Below, piece after piece: positions 30,578 through 38,421 of a DNA stretch of 64,000 nt. Position numbers and translations under genes: made by a program. Positions within the stretch are counted from its first letter, which is position 1. Each line of letters opens with the position of its first letter. Origin of the DNA: DASSJT01 sp035691065 (lineage in GTDB: Bacteria > Actinomycetota > Actinomycetes > Actinomycetales > Dermatophilaceae); assembly GCA_035691065.1 (NCBI GenBank), contig DASSJT010000157.1:10844-74843 (forward strand), in the 5' to 3' direction. The notes under the pieces were generated by a model. It searched no databases and was not told where the DNA came from. It saw nothing but the letters and a program-made list of their open reading frames with translations.

Positions 30578-30947
30578 AGTTTCCGGTCCGCGCGATCGTG
30601 ATCGGTCCCACGACGGAGAAGGTGCCATCCGCGCCTTTCTCACCCCACCTCGACACGAAGTCGCACGTGATGGCCTGTCCCACGAAGCCGGTCTTGGTCC
30701 CCCAGGTGCGTGAGTCGAGCGGCTCGAGCCCGTCGTACGAAGCCGGTGGCGCCTCCTGGTAGCCCTCCATGAGGTAGTGCCCATCGCTGAGGATGACGTA
30801 GTGGCCGGCGAGCTCCCCAGTCGTGATCCAGAGCGTCCCCGAGGGCGCACGGCCACCCAGGTGGTCGCGCACTGGGGACGGCTGAGTGCTGTGGTCCTGA
30901 CCTGCGCAAACGTGGAGAATGGGAGTCATCGCCGACGTGCCCGGCAT
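30576..30947 (-). CDS. Small hypothetical protein, start uncertain
   Basis: I do not recognise this 123-residue frame. The C-terminal ~85 residues look like a real folded domain (LWITTGELAGHYVILSDG, then TKTGFVGQAITCDFVSRWG), rich in aromatic residues and glycine and unlike the Arg/Pro-rich noise frames of this genome. No signal peptide or membrane span is visible. The N-terminal part is less convincing; ATG codons at 30947 and 30929 lack good ribosome sites, so the true start may be further inside. It could be a fragment of a larger lost gene. Confidence 0.5.
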   Translation of the reverse strand: MPGTSAMTPILHVCAGQDHSTQPSPVRDHLGGRAPSGTLWITTGELAGHYVILSDGHYLMEGYQEAPPASYDGLEPLDSRTWGTKTGFVGQAITCDFVSRWGEKGADGTFSVVGPITIARTGN

Positions 30948-31002
30948 TCAGGTGGCCGACTTGCTGCGCGGGACCTTCACGTACAGCGGCCGAGAGGAGT
31001 AA
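30919..31002 (+). other. Possible 27-codon ORF ending just before a hairpin
   Basis: The frame reads MGVIADVPGIQVADLLRG and nine more residues, then TAA. It is protein-like in composition and is followed 21 bases later by the 31024-31057 hairpin, as if it were the tail of a plus-strand gene. The frame opens only at 30901, no good ribosome site is seen, and it overlaps the start region of the opposite-strand gene. It may be a remnant. Confidence 0.2.
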
Positions 31003-31023
31003 CGTCGCCCGCCTGACACCCCC

Positions 31024-31057
31024 GGCGCCCGCCCTATCCCCTGCAAGGGCGGGCGCC
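31024..31057. terminator. Strong GC hairpin, 11-bp stem
   Basis: GGCGCCCGCCC pairs perfectly with GGGCGGGCGCC across a 12-base loop. No T run follows on either strand, as is common for actinomycete terminators. It lies in the 356-base stretch 31003-31358, where I otherwise see no gene. Confidence 0.55.
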
Positions 31058-31358
31058 GTCACGTCGTACGTTGGCTGAGGATCGACCCTTGACCACCTGC
31101 CCGCCAGAACGCTAGACATAGGCCCGCGGCTCGCGCGTGATGAGGCGCGGGCCGGGTCTCGGACTGCGAACCCGCAGGCCATTCCCCGTGGCCCGTTCAG
31201 CGCCGCCGATCGCGGCGCGGATGGAGGCCAGAACACAGCGCCCCGTCAGGTGGTGTCCTCGGCCATCGTGGCCGACCCGCGCCCCCCGTCCTGCACCCTC
31301 TGTGCCGTTGACGGGGGCGGCTCTCCCCGATTCAGGGCAACCAGCCAAAGGACGAACC

Positions 31359-31610
31359 ATGGCCATGACCCAGACGCGCCCGGCTCCGACGGCCCGCCGC
31401 GTCACCGTTGCGATGTGGGTGGTGTGCCTGCTCATATCCGCCGGAGCCCTGGCCGTCCGTTGGCACATCGTGAACGCCCGGTGCCAGACTTTCGACGCCT
31501 CGGTGGGGTGGGAAGGGGACTGGCGCGCCTCCCCTGTGGCCATGCTGCCCTGGGCGATGCTGGACCGCCAGCGAACGCCGGTCTGTGTCAGGAGTCCCCG
31601 CGTCTGGTGA
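31359..31610 (+). CDS. Small single-span membrane protein, hypothetical
   Basis: An 83-residue frame not matched to any family I know. It has a short polar N-terminus, one strong hydrophobic span (VTVAMWVVCLLISAGALAV at about 16-34) and a C-terminal part with two cysteines (CQTFDASVGW and PVCVRS). The ATG at 31359 follows AAAGGA at suitable distance. The open frame upstream of this ATG looks non-coding and is omitted. Confidence 0.5.
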   Translation: MAMTQTRPAPTARRVTVAMWVVCLLISAGALAVRWHIVNARCQTFDASVGWEGDWRASPVAMLPWAMLDRQRTPVCVRSPRVW

Positions 31611-31784
31611 GCGACACGCCCGGTATGTCGGTTGCTGGCCCACCCGAGGCAGCCTGTTCCGCGAATAACCTGGCGGTCTGTCACGGCAGCCGGTCTGACG
31701 GAGCAACCGTCGCCCTCCGTCTCCTGCACAGCGCCCGCCCGGACCCCCTCCTGGGCGCGCTGTCATGACGGTAACCATGTGAGC

Positions 31785-31833
31785 GCGCCCCCGTGCTACG
31801 GAAAGGTTGCAAGGAGCACGTAGCCGGGGGCGC
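31785..31833. terminator. Imperfect hairpin, terminator-like
   Basis: GCGCCCCCGTGCTACG (31785-31800) pairs with CGTAGCCGGGGGCGC (31819-31833) with a single one-base bulge, around an 18-base loop. It lies in a gene-free stretch, so which transcript it would end is unclear. Confidence 0.45.
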
Positions 31834-32061
31834 TTGGACCATCAACTACCCGCCCGCCAACGGGCTAAACCGGCGTCGCGCCTCAATGGCTCGGCGGCAT
31901 CGTCCAGCCACGGTCGCCAAGTGGGGATGGCGAGACAAGGCGACGGATTCGCGGCCAGCCCGGACCGTCTCGGTGCTCGCGCGGCTGAGGCTGACGCCCG
32001 TCCCATGTGACTGCCTCATGCAAGGCACGTTGACCGGGGGTCAGGGGTTCTAGTCGAACTC

Positions 32062-32220
32062 GACGTGATTTTGTCGGGGCGGGCCGCGTCGAGGATCGTG
32101 CTCACCGAGCCGCGCACGCTGCTCCGGTCCAGCAGGTCGGCCTGCTGGACCCAGGCACCAGGCGTGGTACTGCTCGACGCCTTCGGTGTAGCTCCTGACG
32201 GTCTGCCGTCTCCTGCAATC
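32062..32220 (-). pseudogene. Fragment resembling a tyrosine-recombinase N-terminal domain, frameshifted
   Basis: On the minus strand one frame reads TVRSYTEGVEQYHAWC, and the next frame continues DLLDRSSVRGSVSTILDAAR. Put together with a single-base shift near 32135, this matches the pattern of the SAM-like N-terminal domain of actinobacterial phage-type integrases, where a TxRxYxxGVxxFxxWC helix is followed by a segment like LDRxxVxxFVxxLLDAG. The catalytic domain is absent and stops follow. The assignment rests on pattern recognition only; the similarity is short. Confidence 0.4.
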
Positions 32221-32284
32221 GGCCCGCACCGCAAGGCCTCCAACAGGCTATGACCTGCGGAATGCCGGTGTCGACGGTGGAGCG

Positions 32285-34102
32285 TCAGTCCAGATAGTCC
32301 CGCAGGACCTGGGAGCGCGACGGATGGCGCAGCTTGCTCATCGTCTTGGACTCGATCTGGCGGATCCGCTCGCGGGTCACGCCATAGACCTTGCCGATCT
32401 CGTCGAGCGTCTTCGGCTGCCCGTCGGTGAGGCCGAACCGCATCGACACCACGCCTGCCTCGCGCTCTGACAGGGTGTCGAGGACCGAGTGGAGCTGCTC
32501 CTGCAGGAGGGTGAAGCTCACGGCGTCGGCGGGCACGACCGCCTCGGAGTCCTCGATGAGGTCACCGAACTCGGAGTCGCCGTCCTCCCCCAGCGGCGTG
32601 TGCAGCGAGATCGGCTCACGGCCGTACTTCTGGACCTCGACGACCTTCTCCGGCGTCATGTCCAGCTCTCTGGCCAGCTCCTCCGGCGTCGGCTCGCGAC
32701 CCAGGTCCTGAAGCATCTGGCGCTGCACGCGGGCCAGCTTGTTGATGACCTCGACCATGTGCACGGGGATGCGGATGGTGCGGGCCTGGTCGGCCATCGC
32801 GCGGGTGATGGCCTGCCGAATCCACCAGGTTGCGTAGGTGGAGAACTTGTAGCCCTTGGTGTAGTCGAACTTCTCCACCGCGCGAATCAGGCCGAGGTTC
32901 CCCTCCTGGATCAGGTCGAGAAAGAGCATGCCGCGGCCGGTGTAGCGCTTCGCCAAGGAGACGACGAGCCGCAGGTTGGCCTCGAGCAGGTGGTTCTTCG
33001 CCTTCTTGCCGTCCTGAGCGATCCACCACAGCTCGCGCTTGAGCTTCATGTCCATCTTCTCGCCGGAGTTCAGCCGCTCCTCCGCAAAGAGCCCGGCCTC
33101 GATGCGCTTGGCGAGCTCGACCTCCTGCTCGGCGTTGAGCAGGGCGACCTTGCCGATCTGCTTGAGGTAGTCCTTGACCGGGTCAGCTGTTGCTCCGGCC
33201 GTGACGACCTGCTGGACCGGCGCGTCGTCCTCGTCGTCGTCCCGCAGCACGAACCCGGCGCTCTCGGATTCCTCGCCCTCCCCCCGGACGGCAGTTTCGT
33301 CGTCCTCGTCGGCTTCGACCACGAGCTCGACCTCCTTGAGCTCGGCCTCGTCGACGTCGACATCCTCCAGCTCGTCGACCTCCTCCGAATCGGCCTCGTC
33401 AGGGCTGTCGGCGTCAGAGGCGGCGACCTTCTTGGCCGTGGTCTTCTTCGCGGGGGCCGCCTTCTTGGCCGGCTCGGAAGCGGTGGCTGGCTCAGCCGGG
33501 GCCGCTGCGGCCGCCGCAGCGCGCGGGGTGGTTGCCTTCTTGGCGGCGGCCTTCTTCGCGGGTGCCTTGGCCGAGGCTTCGACCTTGGCCGGTTCGCCGG
33601 CCTTGGCGGTGGTGCCGCCTGAGGCTGAGCTCGTGGCCGCCGACTTCTTGGGGGCGACCCCACTGGTCTTCGCCGCGCTCGATGCACCGCTCGACCCAGA
33701 GTTGGGCTCGGTGTTGGGCTGAGCGCTCGACTGAGTGCTCGACTGAGTGCTCGGCCGGGAGGTTGAGGCAGCCTTCGTCGCCGTGGCCTTCGCAGCGGGC
33801 TTCTTGGCGGGCGACTTGACCGTCGCGGTGGTCTTCGCCCGCGTATCCGCCGACGCGGCGACGGCACGCCCAGACGGGTCGTCGACGGTCACCTCGATTC
33901 CCTGGTCGCCGATGGCCCTCAGGACGGCCTTCCATCGGGCGGGCGCGACGCCCGCGGCCTCGAGGGCCTGGCCGAGGGCCTGGCCCGTCACTGAGCCCGA
34001 CGTGCTGCCTTTCCGCACCAGCTCCTGCAGCGCAGGGTGGGAGAACTCGGCAGGAAGCGAACGGGAAGACTGGGGAGCAGGCGACTTGGACACTGGCGAC
34101 AC
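32285..34102 (-). CDS. sigA: Principal RNA polymerase sigma factor (SigA/HrdB type)
   Basis: A 605-residue sigma-70 protein. Region 1.1 is at about 20-75 (HPALQELVRKGSTSGSVTG), then a ~190-residue linker that is Lys/Ala-rich and then very acidic, then region 1.2 (VKDYLKQIGKVALLNAEQEV), region 2 with FLDLIQEGNLGLIRAVEKFD and TYATWWIRQAITRAMADQ, region 3 and the region 4 helix-turn-helix (TLDEIGKVYGVTRERIRQIE). These are the hallmarks of the housekeeping factor recognising -35/-10 promoters. The GTG at 34102 follows GAAAGG. No other sigma gene is nearby. Confidence 0.97.
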   Translation of the reverse strand: MSPVSKSPAPQSSRSLPAEFSHPALQELVRKGSTSGSVTGQALGQALEAAGVAPARWKAVLRAIGDQGIEVTVDDPSGRAVAASADTRAKTTATVKSPAKKPAAKATATKAASTSRPSTQSSTQSSAQPNTEPNSGSSGASSAAKTSGVAPKKSAATSSASGGTTAKAGEPAKVEASAKAPAKKAAAKKATTPRAAAAAAAPAEPATASEPAKKAAPAKKTTAKKVAASDADSPDEADSEEVDELEDVDVDEAELKEVELVVEADEDDETAVRGEGEESESAGFVLRDDDEDDAPVQQVVTAGATADPVKDYLKQIGKVALLNAEQEVELAKRIEAGLFAEERLNSGEKMDMKLKRELWWIAQDGKKAKNHLLEANLRLVVSLAKRYTGRGMLFLDLIQEGNLGLIRAVEKFDYTKGYKFSTYATWWIRQAITRAMADQARTIRIPVHMVEVINKLARVQRQMLQDLGREPTPEELARELDMTPEKVVEVQKYGREPISLHTPLGEDGDSEFGDLIEDSEAVVPADAVSFTLLQEQLHSVLDTLSEREAGVVSMRFGLTDGQPKTLDEIGKVYGVTRERIRQIESKTMSKLRHPSRSQVLRDYLD

Positions 34103-34421
34103 GTACTACCTTTCGTCGCGGGGCGCTGCAAGGGCGCATCAGCAGCGCGCGCGGGCGCGCCGACGTGTGGTGCTTGAGGGGTTTTCCGGTGCGGGCCCGG
34201 CCCTGGACTCCTCCGCCGGCCGACCTCGTCCAGACATTATAAAACGCAGAGCGGAGTGCGCGTATTTCCAGCCACCAGCGCGCCCGCCCGCCATGCCCGA
34301 GCGAATTTCACGTGAGGCTCGCATCCTGAAGCGCTGGCGCCGGTATGGCAGGGCGAGCGGACAACATACTCGATGGTCGTAGCGAACCCGGCGACACTAT
34401 CGGAGCGGTGAGGCCTGCGGG
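34103..34421. other. 319-base leader/promoter region of sigA
   Basis: No gene is seen. The stretch is A+T-enriched around 34230-34250, where the sigA -10 element lies, and otherwise gives an untranslated leader of about 130 bases for sigA. The stress protein gene ends at its other side. Confidence 0.6.
34236..34241 (-). promoter_or_regulatory. Perfect -10 element (TATAAT) upstream of sigA
   Basis: TATAAT on the minus strand lies 133 bases before the sigA start, in an A+T-rich patch that stands out in this genome. The -35 region 17 bases upstream has no good TTGACA match. Confidence 0.65.
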
Positions 34422-34823
34422 TCAGCTTTCGGCTTTGACCGCCATCACCGGGCAGGACGCGTCGAGCAGGATCCTCTGGGCGTTGGAACCCAGGATGAGC
34501 TTGCCCACGGGCGTGCGCCGACGCAGGCCGATGACGATGAACTCTGCCTTGACCTCGTCCGCGACGGCGATCAGGTCTTCGGCCGGTTCGTTCCCACGGA
34601 TGAGCTGCCGCACTTCGTGATCGATACCCACGGAGTCGAGCTCGGACTGCACCTTGACCAGCTCCTTCTCGAAGGAGTCGGCCTCGGCCTGGTCGAAGTC
34701 CTTCCCCCCGCGGTGGGAGTTGATGACCACGAGGTTGGTCTTGCGCAGGAGGCACTCGTCCGCTGCCCGACGGAGCGCCGCGCGGCCCTCCTTGGTTGGG
34801 ACGTAGCCCACGACAATCGCCAC
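34422..34823 (-). CDS. Universal stress protein (UspA family)
   Basis: A 133-residue single-domain Usp. The N-terminus AIVVGYVPTKEGRAAL is typical, and the C-terminal nucleotide-binding pattern G-x2-R/x-G-(9x)-G-S is present as GLRRRTPVGKLILGSNAQRI, so an ATP-binding type is likely. GTG at 34823 is chosen over the upstream ATG at 34841 because AAGGAGG lies directly before it. Usp proteins help survive starvation and stress; the exact role is not inferable. Confidence 0.92.
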   Translation of the reverse strand: MAIVVGYVPTKEGRAALRRAADECLLRKTNLVVINSHRGGKDFDQAEADSFEKELVKVQSELDSVGIDHEVRQLIRGNEPAEDLIAVADEVKAEFIVIGLRRRTPVGKLILGSNAQRILLDASCPVMAVKAES

Positions 34824-34920
34824 TGAAACCTCCTTGTCCATGATCGCGCCGACGTGCTCGCCTCGTGCGGGTGCAGCCCGGCCGACCGCTGCCGACGCTA
34901 CCGGAAAAGCCATGCGCAGA

Positions 34921-36057
34921 TCAGTGGGGGGACAGGGTGTTTCGCACCAGCCGGCTGATCTGGTCGATCTCGATGAGGAAACCGTCATGGCCGTGAGCCG
35001 AGGTGATGGTGGTGAGACTCGCCGGCCCGCTGGCGGCCTCGACGATCTCCTCCGAGAGCCGGGGAGGGTAGAGCCGGTCGGAGTCCACCGACGCGACCAC
35101 GAGATCGCCCTCGAACGCAGCAAGGGCAGCTTCGATCCCCCCGCGACCGCGACCGATGTCGTGGGAGTTCATCGCCTCCGTGAGGGTGAGGTAGGAGTTG
35201 GCGTCGAACCGCCCGGCGATCTTGCCTGCGTGGTGGTCCAGGTAGCTCTCCACAGCAAACCGCCCTCCACCACCAAGCCGGCGTAGTGAGTCCTGCTCGC
35301 GGCGGCCGAACCGGGTGTGCAGCTCCGGCTCGCTGCGGTAGGTGACGTGGGCGATGCGGCGGGCGATGCCCAACCCCTCATCCGGCCCGACTGCCTTGTC
35401 GTAGTAGTTGCCGCCGTTGAAGTGGGGATCGTTGCGAATGGCCAGTAACTGGGGCTGGCACCACGCGATCTGCTCCGCGGTGGCGTATGCCGTCGAAGCC
35501 AGGACGAAGGCGGTACGCACCCGGTCGGGGTGGGTCACCGCCCACTCAAGTGAGCGCATGCCCCCCATGGACCCCCCGATCACGGCCCGCCACTGGCGGA
35601 TTCCGAGAAGCTCGGTGAGCCGGAACTCGACCTCGACCTGGTCGCGGACCGTGACGAACGGGAAGGCGCTCCCCCACTGGCGGCCACTCGGTCCGAGCGA
35701 CGAGGGTCCGGTCGTCCCCTGACAGCCGCCGAGGACGTTGGCGGCCACAACGAAGTGGCGGTCAGTGTCGAGCGGCCGGCCCGGGCCAATGAGGCCGTCC
35801 CACCATCCGGGGGTGGGATGCGCCGGGGACGCCGGGCCGGACACGTGGCTGTCCCCGGTGAGGGCGTGCTCAACCAGGATGGCGTTGTTGGCAGCGGCGT
35901 TGAGGGTGCCCCAGGTCTCGTACGCCACGGTGACGGCTGAGAGGCGTCCGCCAGCCTCGAGGCGGAGGGGACCGACCTCGGCGAACCTGCGATGTCCCGG
36001 ATCGGAGCCTTCTCGCCACGCCCCGCTGGTGGGATGACTCCCCGTCGTGACCGTCAT
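34921..36057 (-). CDS. metX: MetX, homoserine O-acetyltransferase
   Basis: Acetylates homoserine from acetyl-CoA, committing carbon to methionine. The 378-residue alpha/beta-hydrolase has the nucleophile elbow GGSMGGMRSLEWAV, ALTGDSHVSGPA upstream, the aspartate in VASVDSDRLYPP and the histidine in SAHGHDGFLIE. The ATG at 36057 follows AGGAG at suitable distance. A SAM-IV riboswitch lies in its leader, so high S-adenosylmethionine should lower expression. Whether it uses acetyl- or succinyl-CoA cannot be decided by sequence alone, but the MetX-MetY pairing favours acetyl. Confidence 0.94.
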   Translation of the reverse strand: MTVTTGSHPTSGAWREGSDPGHRRFAEVGPLRLEAGGRLSAVTVAYETWGTLNAAANNAILVEHALTGDSHVSGPASPAHPTPGWWDGLIGPGRPLDTDRHFVVAANVLGGCQGTTGPSSLGPSGRQWGSAFPFVTVRDQVEVEFRLTELLGIRQWRAVIGGSMGGMRSLEWAVTHPDRVRTAFVLASTAYATAEQIAWCQPQLLAIRNDPHFNGGNYYDKAVGPDEGLGIARRIAHVTYRSEPELHTRFGRREQDSLRRLGGGGRFAVESYLDHHAGKIAGRFDANSYLTLTEAMNSHDIGRGRGGIEAALAAFEGDLVVASVDSDRLYPPRLSEEIVEAASGPASLTTITSAHGHDGFLIEIDQISRLVRNTLSPH

Positions 36058-36109
36058 CACATCGGCTCCTGGTTGCTCGCGCTTGCCGCCTGCCACGTGG
36101 CGACGGCCG

Positions 36110-36186
36110 GGTCATCACCCGGGGCACCCCACCGCGAGGAGGGTTGCCGCCCAGCGAGCCGGGGCTTGGCGCTGGAGCTCATGACC
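36110..36186 (-). promoter_or_regulatory. SAM-IV riboswitch in the metX leader
   Basis: The minus-strand leader contains outer arms GGTCAT (36181-36186) and ATGACC (36110-36115) enclosing segments nearly identical to the metY leader at 54001-54082: GCCCCGGCT, GGCAACCCTCC, and GGTGGGGTGCCCCGGGTG. This arrangement matches the SAM-IV class known from actinomycete methionine genes. It lies 53 bases before the metX start. Confidence 0.85.
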
Positions 36187-36195
36187 TGCCCAGAA

Positions 36196-36201
36196 ACTAT
36201 A
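36196..36201 (-). promoter_or_regulatory. -10 element (TATAGT) of the metX transcript
   Basis: TATAGT stands nine bases before the riboswitch on the minus strand, so transcription would begin right at the 5' edge of the aptamer. No strong -35 sequence is seen. Confidence 0.6.
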
Positions 36202-36233
36202 CGGTGGTGCTCCCCCGACCACGCCGTTCGTCC

Positions 36234-36281
36234 GCAGTCCGGACCGCAGTCCGGACCGCAGTCCGGGCCGTCGTCCGGATC
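36234..36281. repeat. 12-bp tandem repeat upstream of the metX promoter
   Basis: Three perfect or near-perfect copies of GCAGTCCGGACC (36234, 36246, 36258) and a degenerate fourth. Each unit contains the palindrome GTCCGGAC. The array sits about 35-80 bp upstream of the -10 element, a position where an activator or repressor could bind. Confidence 0.85.
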
Positions 36282-36296
36282 GTCAAAGAGCACGCC

Positions 36297-37496
36297 TCAT
36301 GCAGTTGCCCCCTGGCTCGCTTCGCCCGGTCTTACCGCGAGGTCGAGCATGCGCATGAGCAGTCGGGCCAGCCGGTAGTCAGGGTCGATGGCCACAGCGC
36401 GATCAAGGGCCACACGCGCAGCGGCGCCCTCCCCGCGCCACCAGCAGAAATTGGCGAGCAGGGTGAGTATGGCGGGAAGGTCTGGCTCAGGTACGGCGCG
36501 GCAGAGCCACCGCAGGCGGGACTCAAAGCGCTGGCCGGCCACGTAGACCTCCGACCCTTTGGCCGGCCTGGACGGGCCTTCCGAAGTCCCGGTGCCTCGC
36601 CGACTCCAAGCGGGTGAGGGGAGTGTGCGCTCCATGACGCGCGCCAGCTTGTCGGGGACCATCGTCAGCGGCAGGGATCCTGGGCAGGTCCAGGCGATCA
36701 GGGCATCACGGAAGTTGACGTCGCGCATCGACATCGCCAGTCGGGCAAGCTCCTCGTTGGAGAGCCCCTCCAGCGGCGGCCTCCGTGCACCGACGTCGCA
36801 AACCATCGCCCAGAGGCTCAGCGCCGCCTCCAGTGTCTGGATATCCAGAGCCGCCTCCCGTGTCTGCCCGGCCCGCCCGGCTGCACGATCGGCAGCCGAC
36901 GCCCGAGTCGACTTTCCCCGTTTCGTTGGGGGACGATGCGACCCCTGCGGACGATGCGACTCCGGTGCCAGGCGGCGGCACTCCCTGGCCACGGCGGCCT
37001 GGAGCTCCGGATCGGGCGCAAGTAGCTCATCGAGCGCCCGACGGCTCGGCAGGGCAGTTCGCTCCATCCCGACGAACTCGGCCACCGCCGGGACCTCGTG
37101 GGGGGCGGGCAGGTGCGCCCCCTCAGGCGGACAGCAGCCGTCGACGCACAGCGGTGCGAACCACCTGCCGCCGCGCACGACCAGGACGTCGAGCACATGG
37201 ATCCCGGCGTCCTGGCAGGACTCCCGAAGCACACGCAGGGCCAGGCTTGACGCGTCCTCCACTGCTTCGTATCCCAGCAGGAAGACACCGTCGGGGCGAT
37301 GCCTGAGCAAGGGCGACATGAGCACACCGACGGCATCTTGCACGTCCTTGGCCTCAGGCAGGTCGAGCCTCTGGACGAATGCCAGCGTGTTGCCCTCCAT
37401 GGCAACAACCACCAGGGCGTCCTCCGGGTGGTATCCGAGATGGAACGGCAGGGTGGCGAGGAGATCACCTGGCCCGCGCAGCGAGATTGTGGTCAT
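36297..37496 (-). CDS. DUF4192 domain protein
   Basis: A 399-residue protein matching the actinobacterial DUF4192 family: it starts MTTISLRGPGDLLATLPFHL, followed by GYHPEDALVVVAM, and later contains RWFAPLCVDGCCPPEG and the C-terminal WRGEGAAARVALDRAVAIDP-like TPR-ish helix (WWRGEGAAARVALDRAV). No enzymatic motifs or membrane spans are visible and no function is established. The middle (about 185-235) is Arg/Ala-rich and variable. ATG 37496 is preferred over the upstream start at 37565 because the family N-terminus begins there. Confidence 0.88.
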   Translation of the reverse strand: MTTISLRGPGDLLATLPFHLGYHPEDALVVVAMEGNTLAFVQRLDLPEAKDVQDAVGVLMSPLLRHRPDGVFLLGYEAVEDASSLALRVLRESCQDAGIHVLDVLVVRGGRWFAPLCVDGCCPPEGAHLPAPHEVPAVAEFVGMERTALPSRRALDELLAPDPELQAAVARECRRLAPESHRPQGSHRPPTKRGKSTRASAADRAAGRAGQTREAALDIQTLEAALSLWAMVCDVGARRPPLEGLSNEELARLAMSMRDVNFRDALIAWTCPGSLPLTMVPDKLARVMERTLPSPAWSRRGTGTSEGPSRPAKGSEVYVAGQRFESRLRWLCRAVPEPDLPAILTLLANFCWWRGEGAAARVALDRAVAIDPDYRLARLLMRMLDLAVRPGEASQGATA

Positions 37497-37649
37497 GAGG
37501 CGAGCCTGCTGCGAGGCGACGGACAGCGATACCGCGCATTGCGGCCCTGTGGACAGCGGGGCCATTGTGGTCCCGCAACCGCCGCCCTGTGGAGAGTGCG
37601 GGTGGAGAGTGCGGGAGGCGTGCGAGAGTCGGGCCCCAGGGGGGAACTC

Positions 37650-38231
37650 TCAGTCGACGACGCGGCCCCGAACCGTGGAGCCGGAGCTGCCCGGCCGTTC
37701 GCCTCGGCCAGCGTGCGGGGCGCCGCTCCGGGTGGCGTCCCAGGGCCCCGCCGCCCTATCGGTCTCCCAGGCTCCTGCAGCCCCCGTAGCGCCCGTTGGA
37801 CCCGCGCCCCCTGTGGCGCCTGCGCGCCCTGAGGCGCCGACTGCCCCTGCGGCGCCCCAGGCGCCCGCCGCATCCTTGGCGCCCCAGGCCTGCGCCGGAC
37901 CGACGCCGCGCTCCCACTCCAGGAATGACTCGGTCTCGCGCACCAGGGTCGCTGCGATCCAGCTCACCACCATGGCGTCGTCGGCCAGCCCGAAGACCAG
38001 GAGGAGGCCCTCAGGCATGAGGTCGATCGGCGAGACCACGTATCCGACAGCCGCAGCGAGTAGCGCAAGGCGCCCGAGGCTGATCCCTGTGTACTCGCCG
38101 GAGCGGGTTGCCCTGACCATGCGCGGAACGGCGGAGAGGCGTTCCATGAAGGAGGGCGAGCCGGGCCTGGTAGCGATCCGCAGCGCCGTGGCGAAGTTCC
38201 TGATGACGGGTATCCGTCGATAGAGCGCCAT
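37650..38231 (-). CDS. DUF1232 (YkvA-like) membrane protein with collagen-like Gly/Ala tail
   Basis: The N-terminal ~110 residues carry a DUF1232 domain, with its signature VGYVVSPIDLMPE in a hydrophobic helix at about 58-80 and a second helix (LLVFGLADDAMVVSWIAATL). The C-terminal ~80 residues are an unusual tail rich in Gly and Ala, with a run of Gly every third residue (GASGRAGATGGAGPTGATG) resembling collagen-like repeats. The ATG at 38231 follows AGGAGGATGA. Function is unknown. Confidence 0.85.
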   Translation of the reverse strand: MALYRRIPVIRNFATALRIATRPGSPSFMERLSAVPRMVRATRSGEYTGISLGRLALLAAAVGYVVSPIDLMPEGLLLVFGLADDAMVVSWIAATLVRETESFLEWERGVGPAQAWGAKDAAGAWGAAGAVGASGRAGATGGAGPTGATGAAGAWETDRAAGPWDATRSGAPHAGRGERPGSSGSTVRGRVVD

Positions 38232-38421
38232 GGAATCATCCTCCTGTCACACCCGCAGTCGCGGGCAGTCTGCTGACCTCTAACGAGTCTCGCCTCAAGG
38301 GGATTCCCCGTTCCCAGGACCCTAACCGGGCGCGGCGTGGTGCGCAGCGTCACTCCCCTGCGCTCGGCGGACGCGGCCGGACAGCCCGCCTCGAAAGGTC
38401 TCTTGACCGATTTTCCGGCGC

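Larger units (their letters stand above)
31611..32284. other. 674-base stretch with no intact gene
   Basis: Lies between the small membrane protein and the sigma factor gene. It holds an imperfect hairpin (31785-31833) and a broken recombinase-like fragment (32062-32220). Base composition is somewhat less GC-rich than flanking genes, and no frame keeps protein-like content for long. It reads like the scar of a lost insertion. Confidence 0.6.

Noticed and set aside
32041..32060. tRNA T-loop-like GGTTCTAGTCGAACT
   Set aside because: No acceptor, anticodon or D stems could be folded around it.
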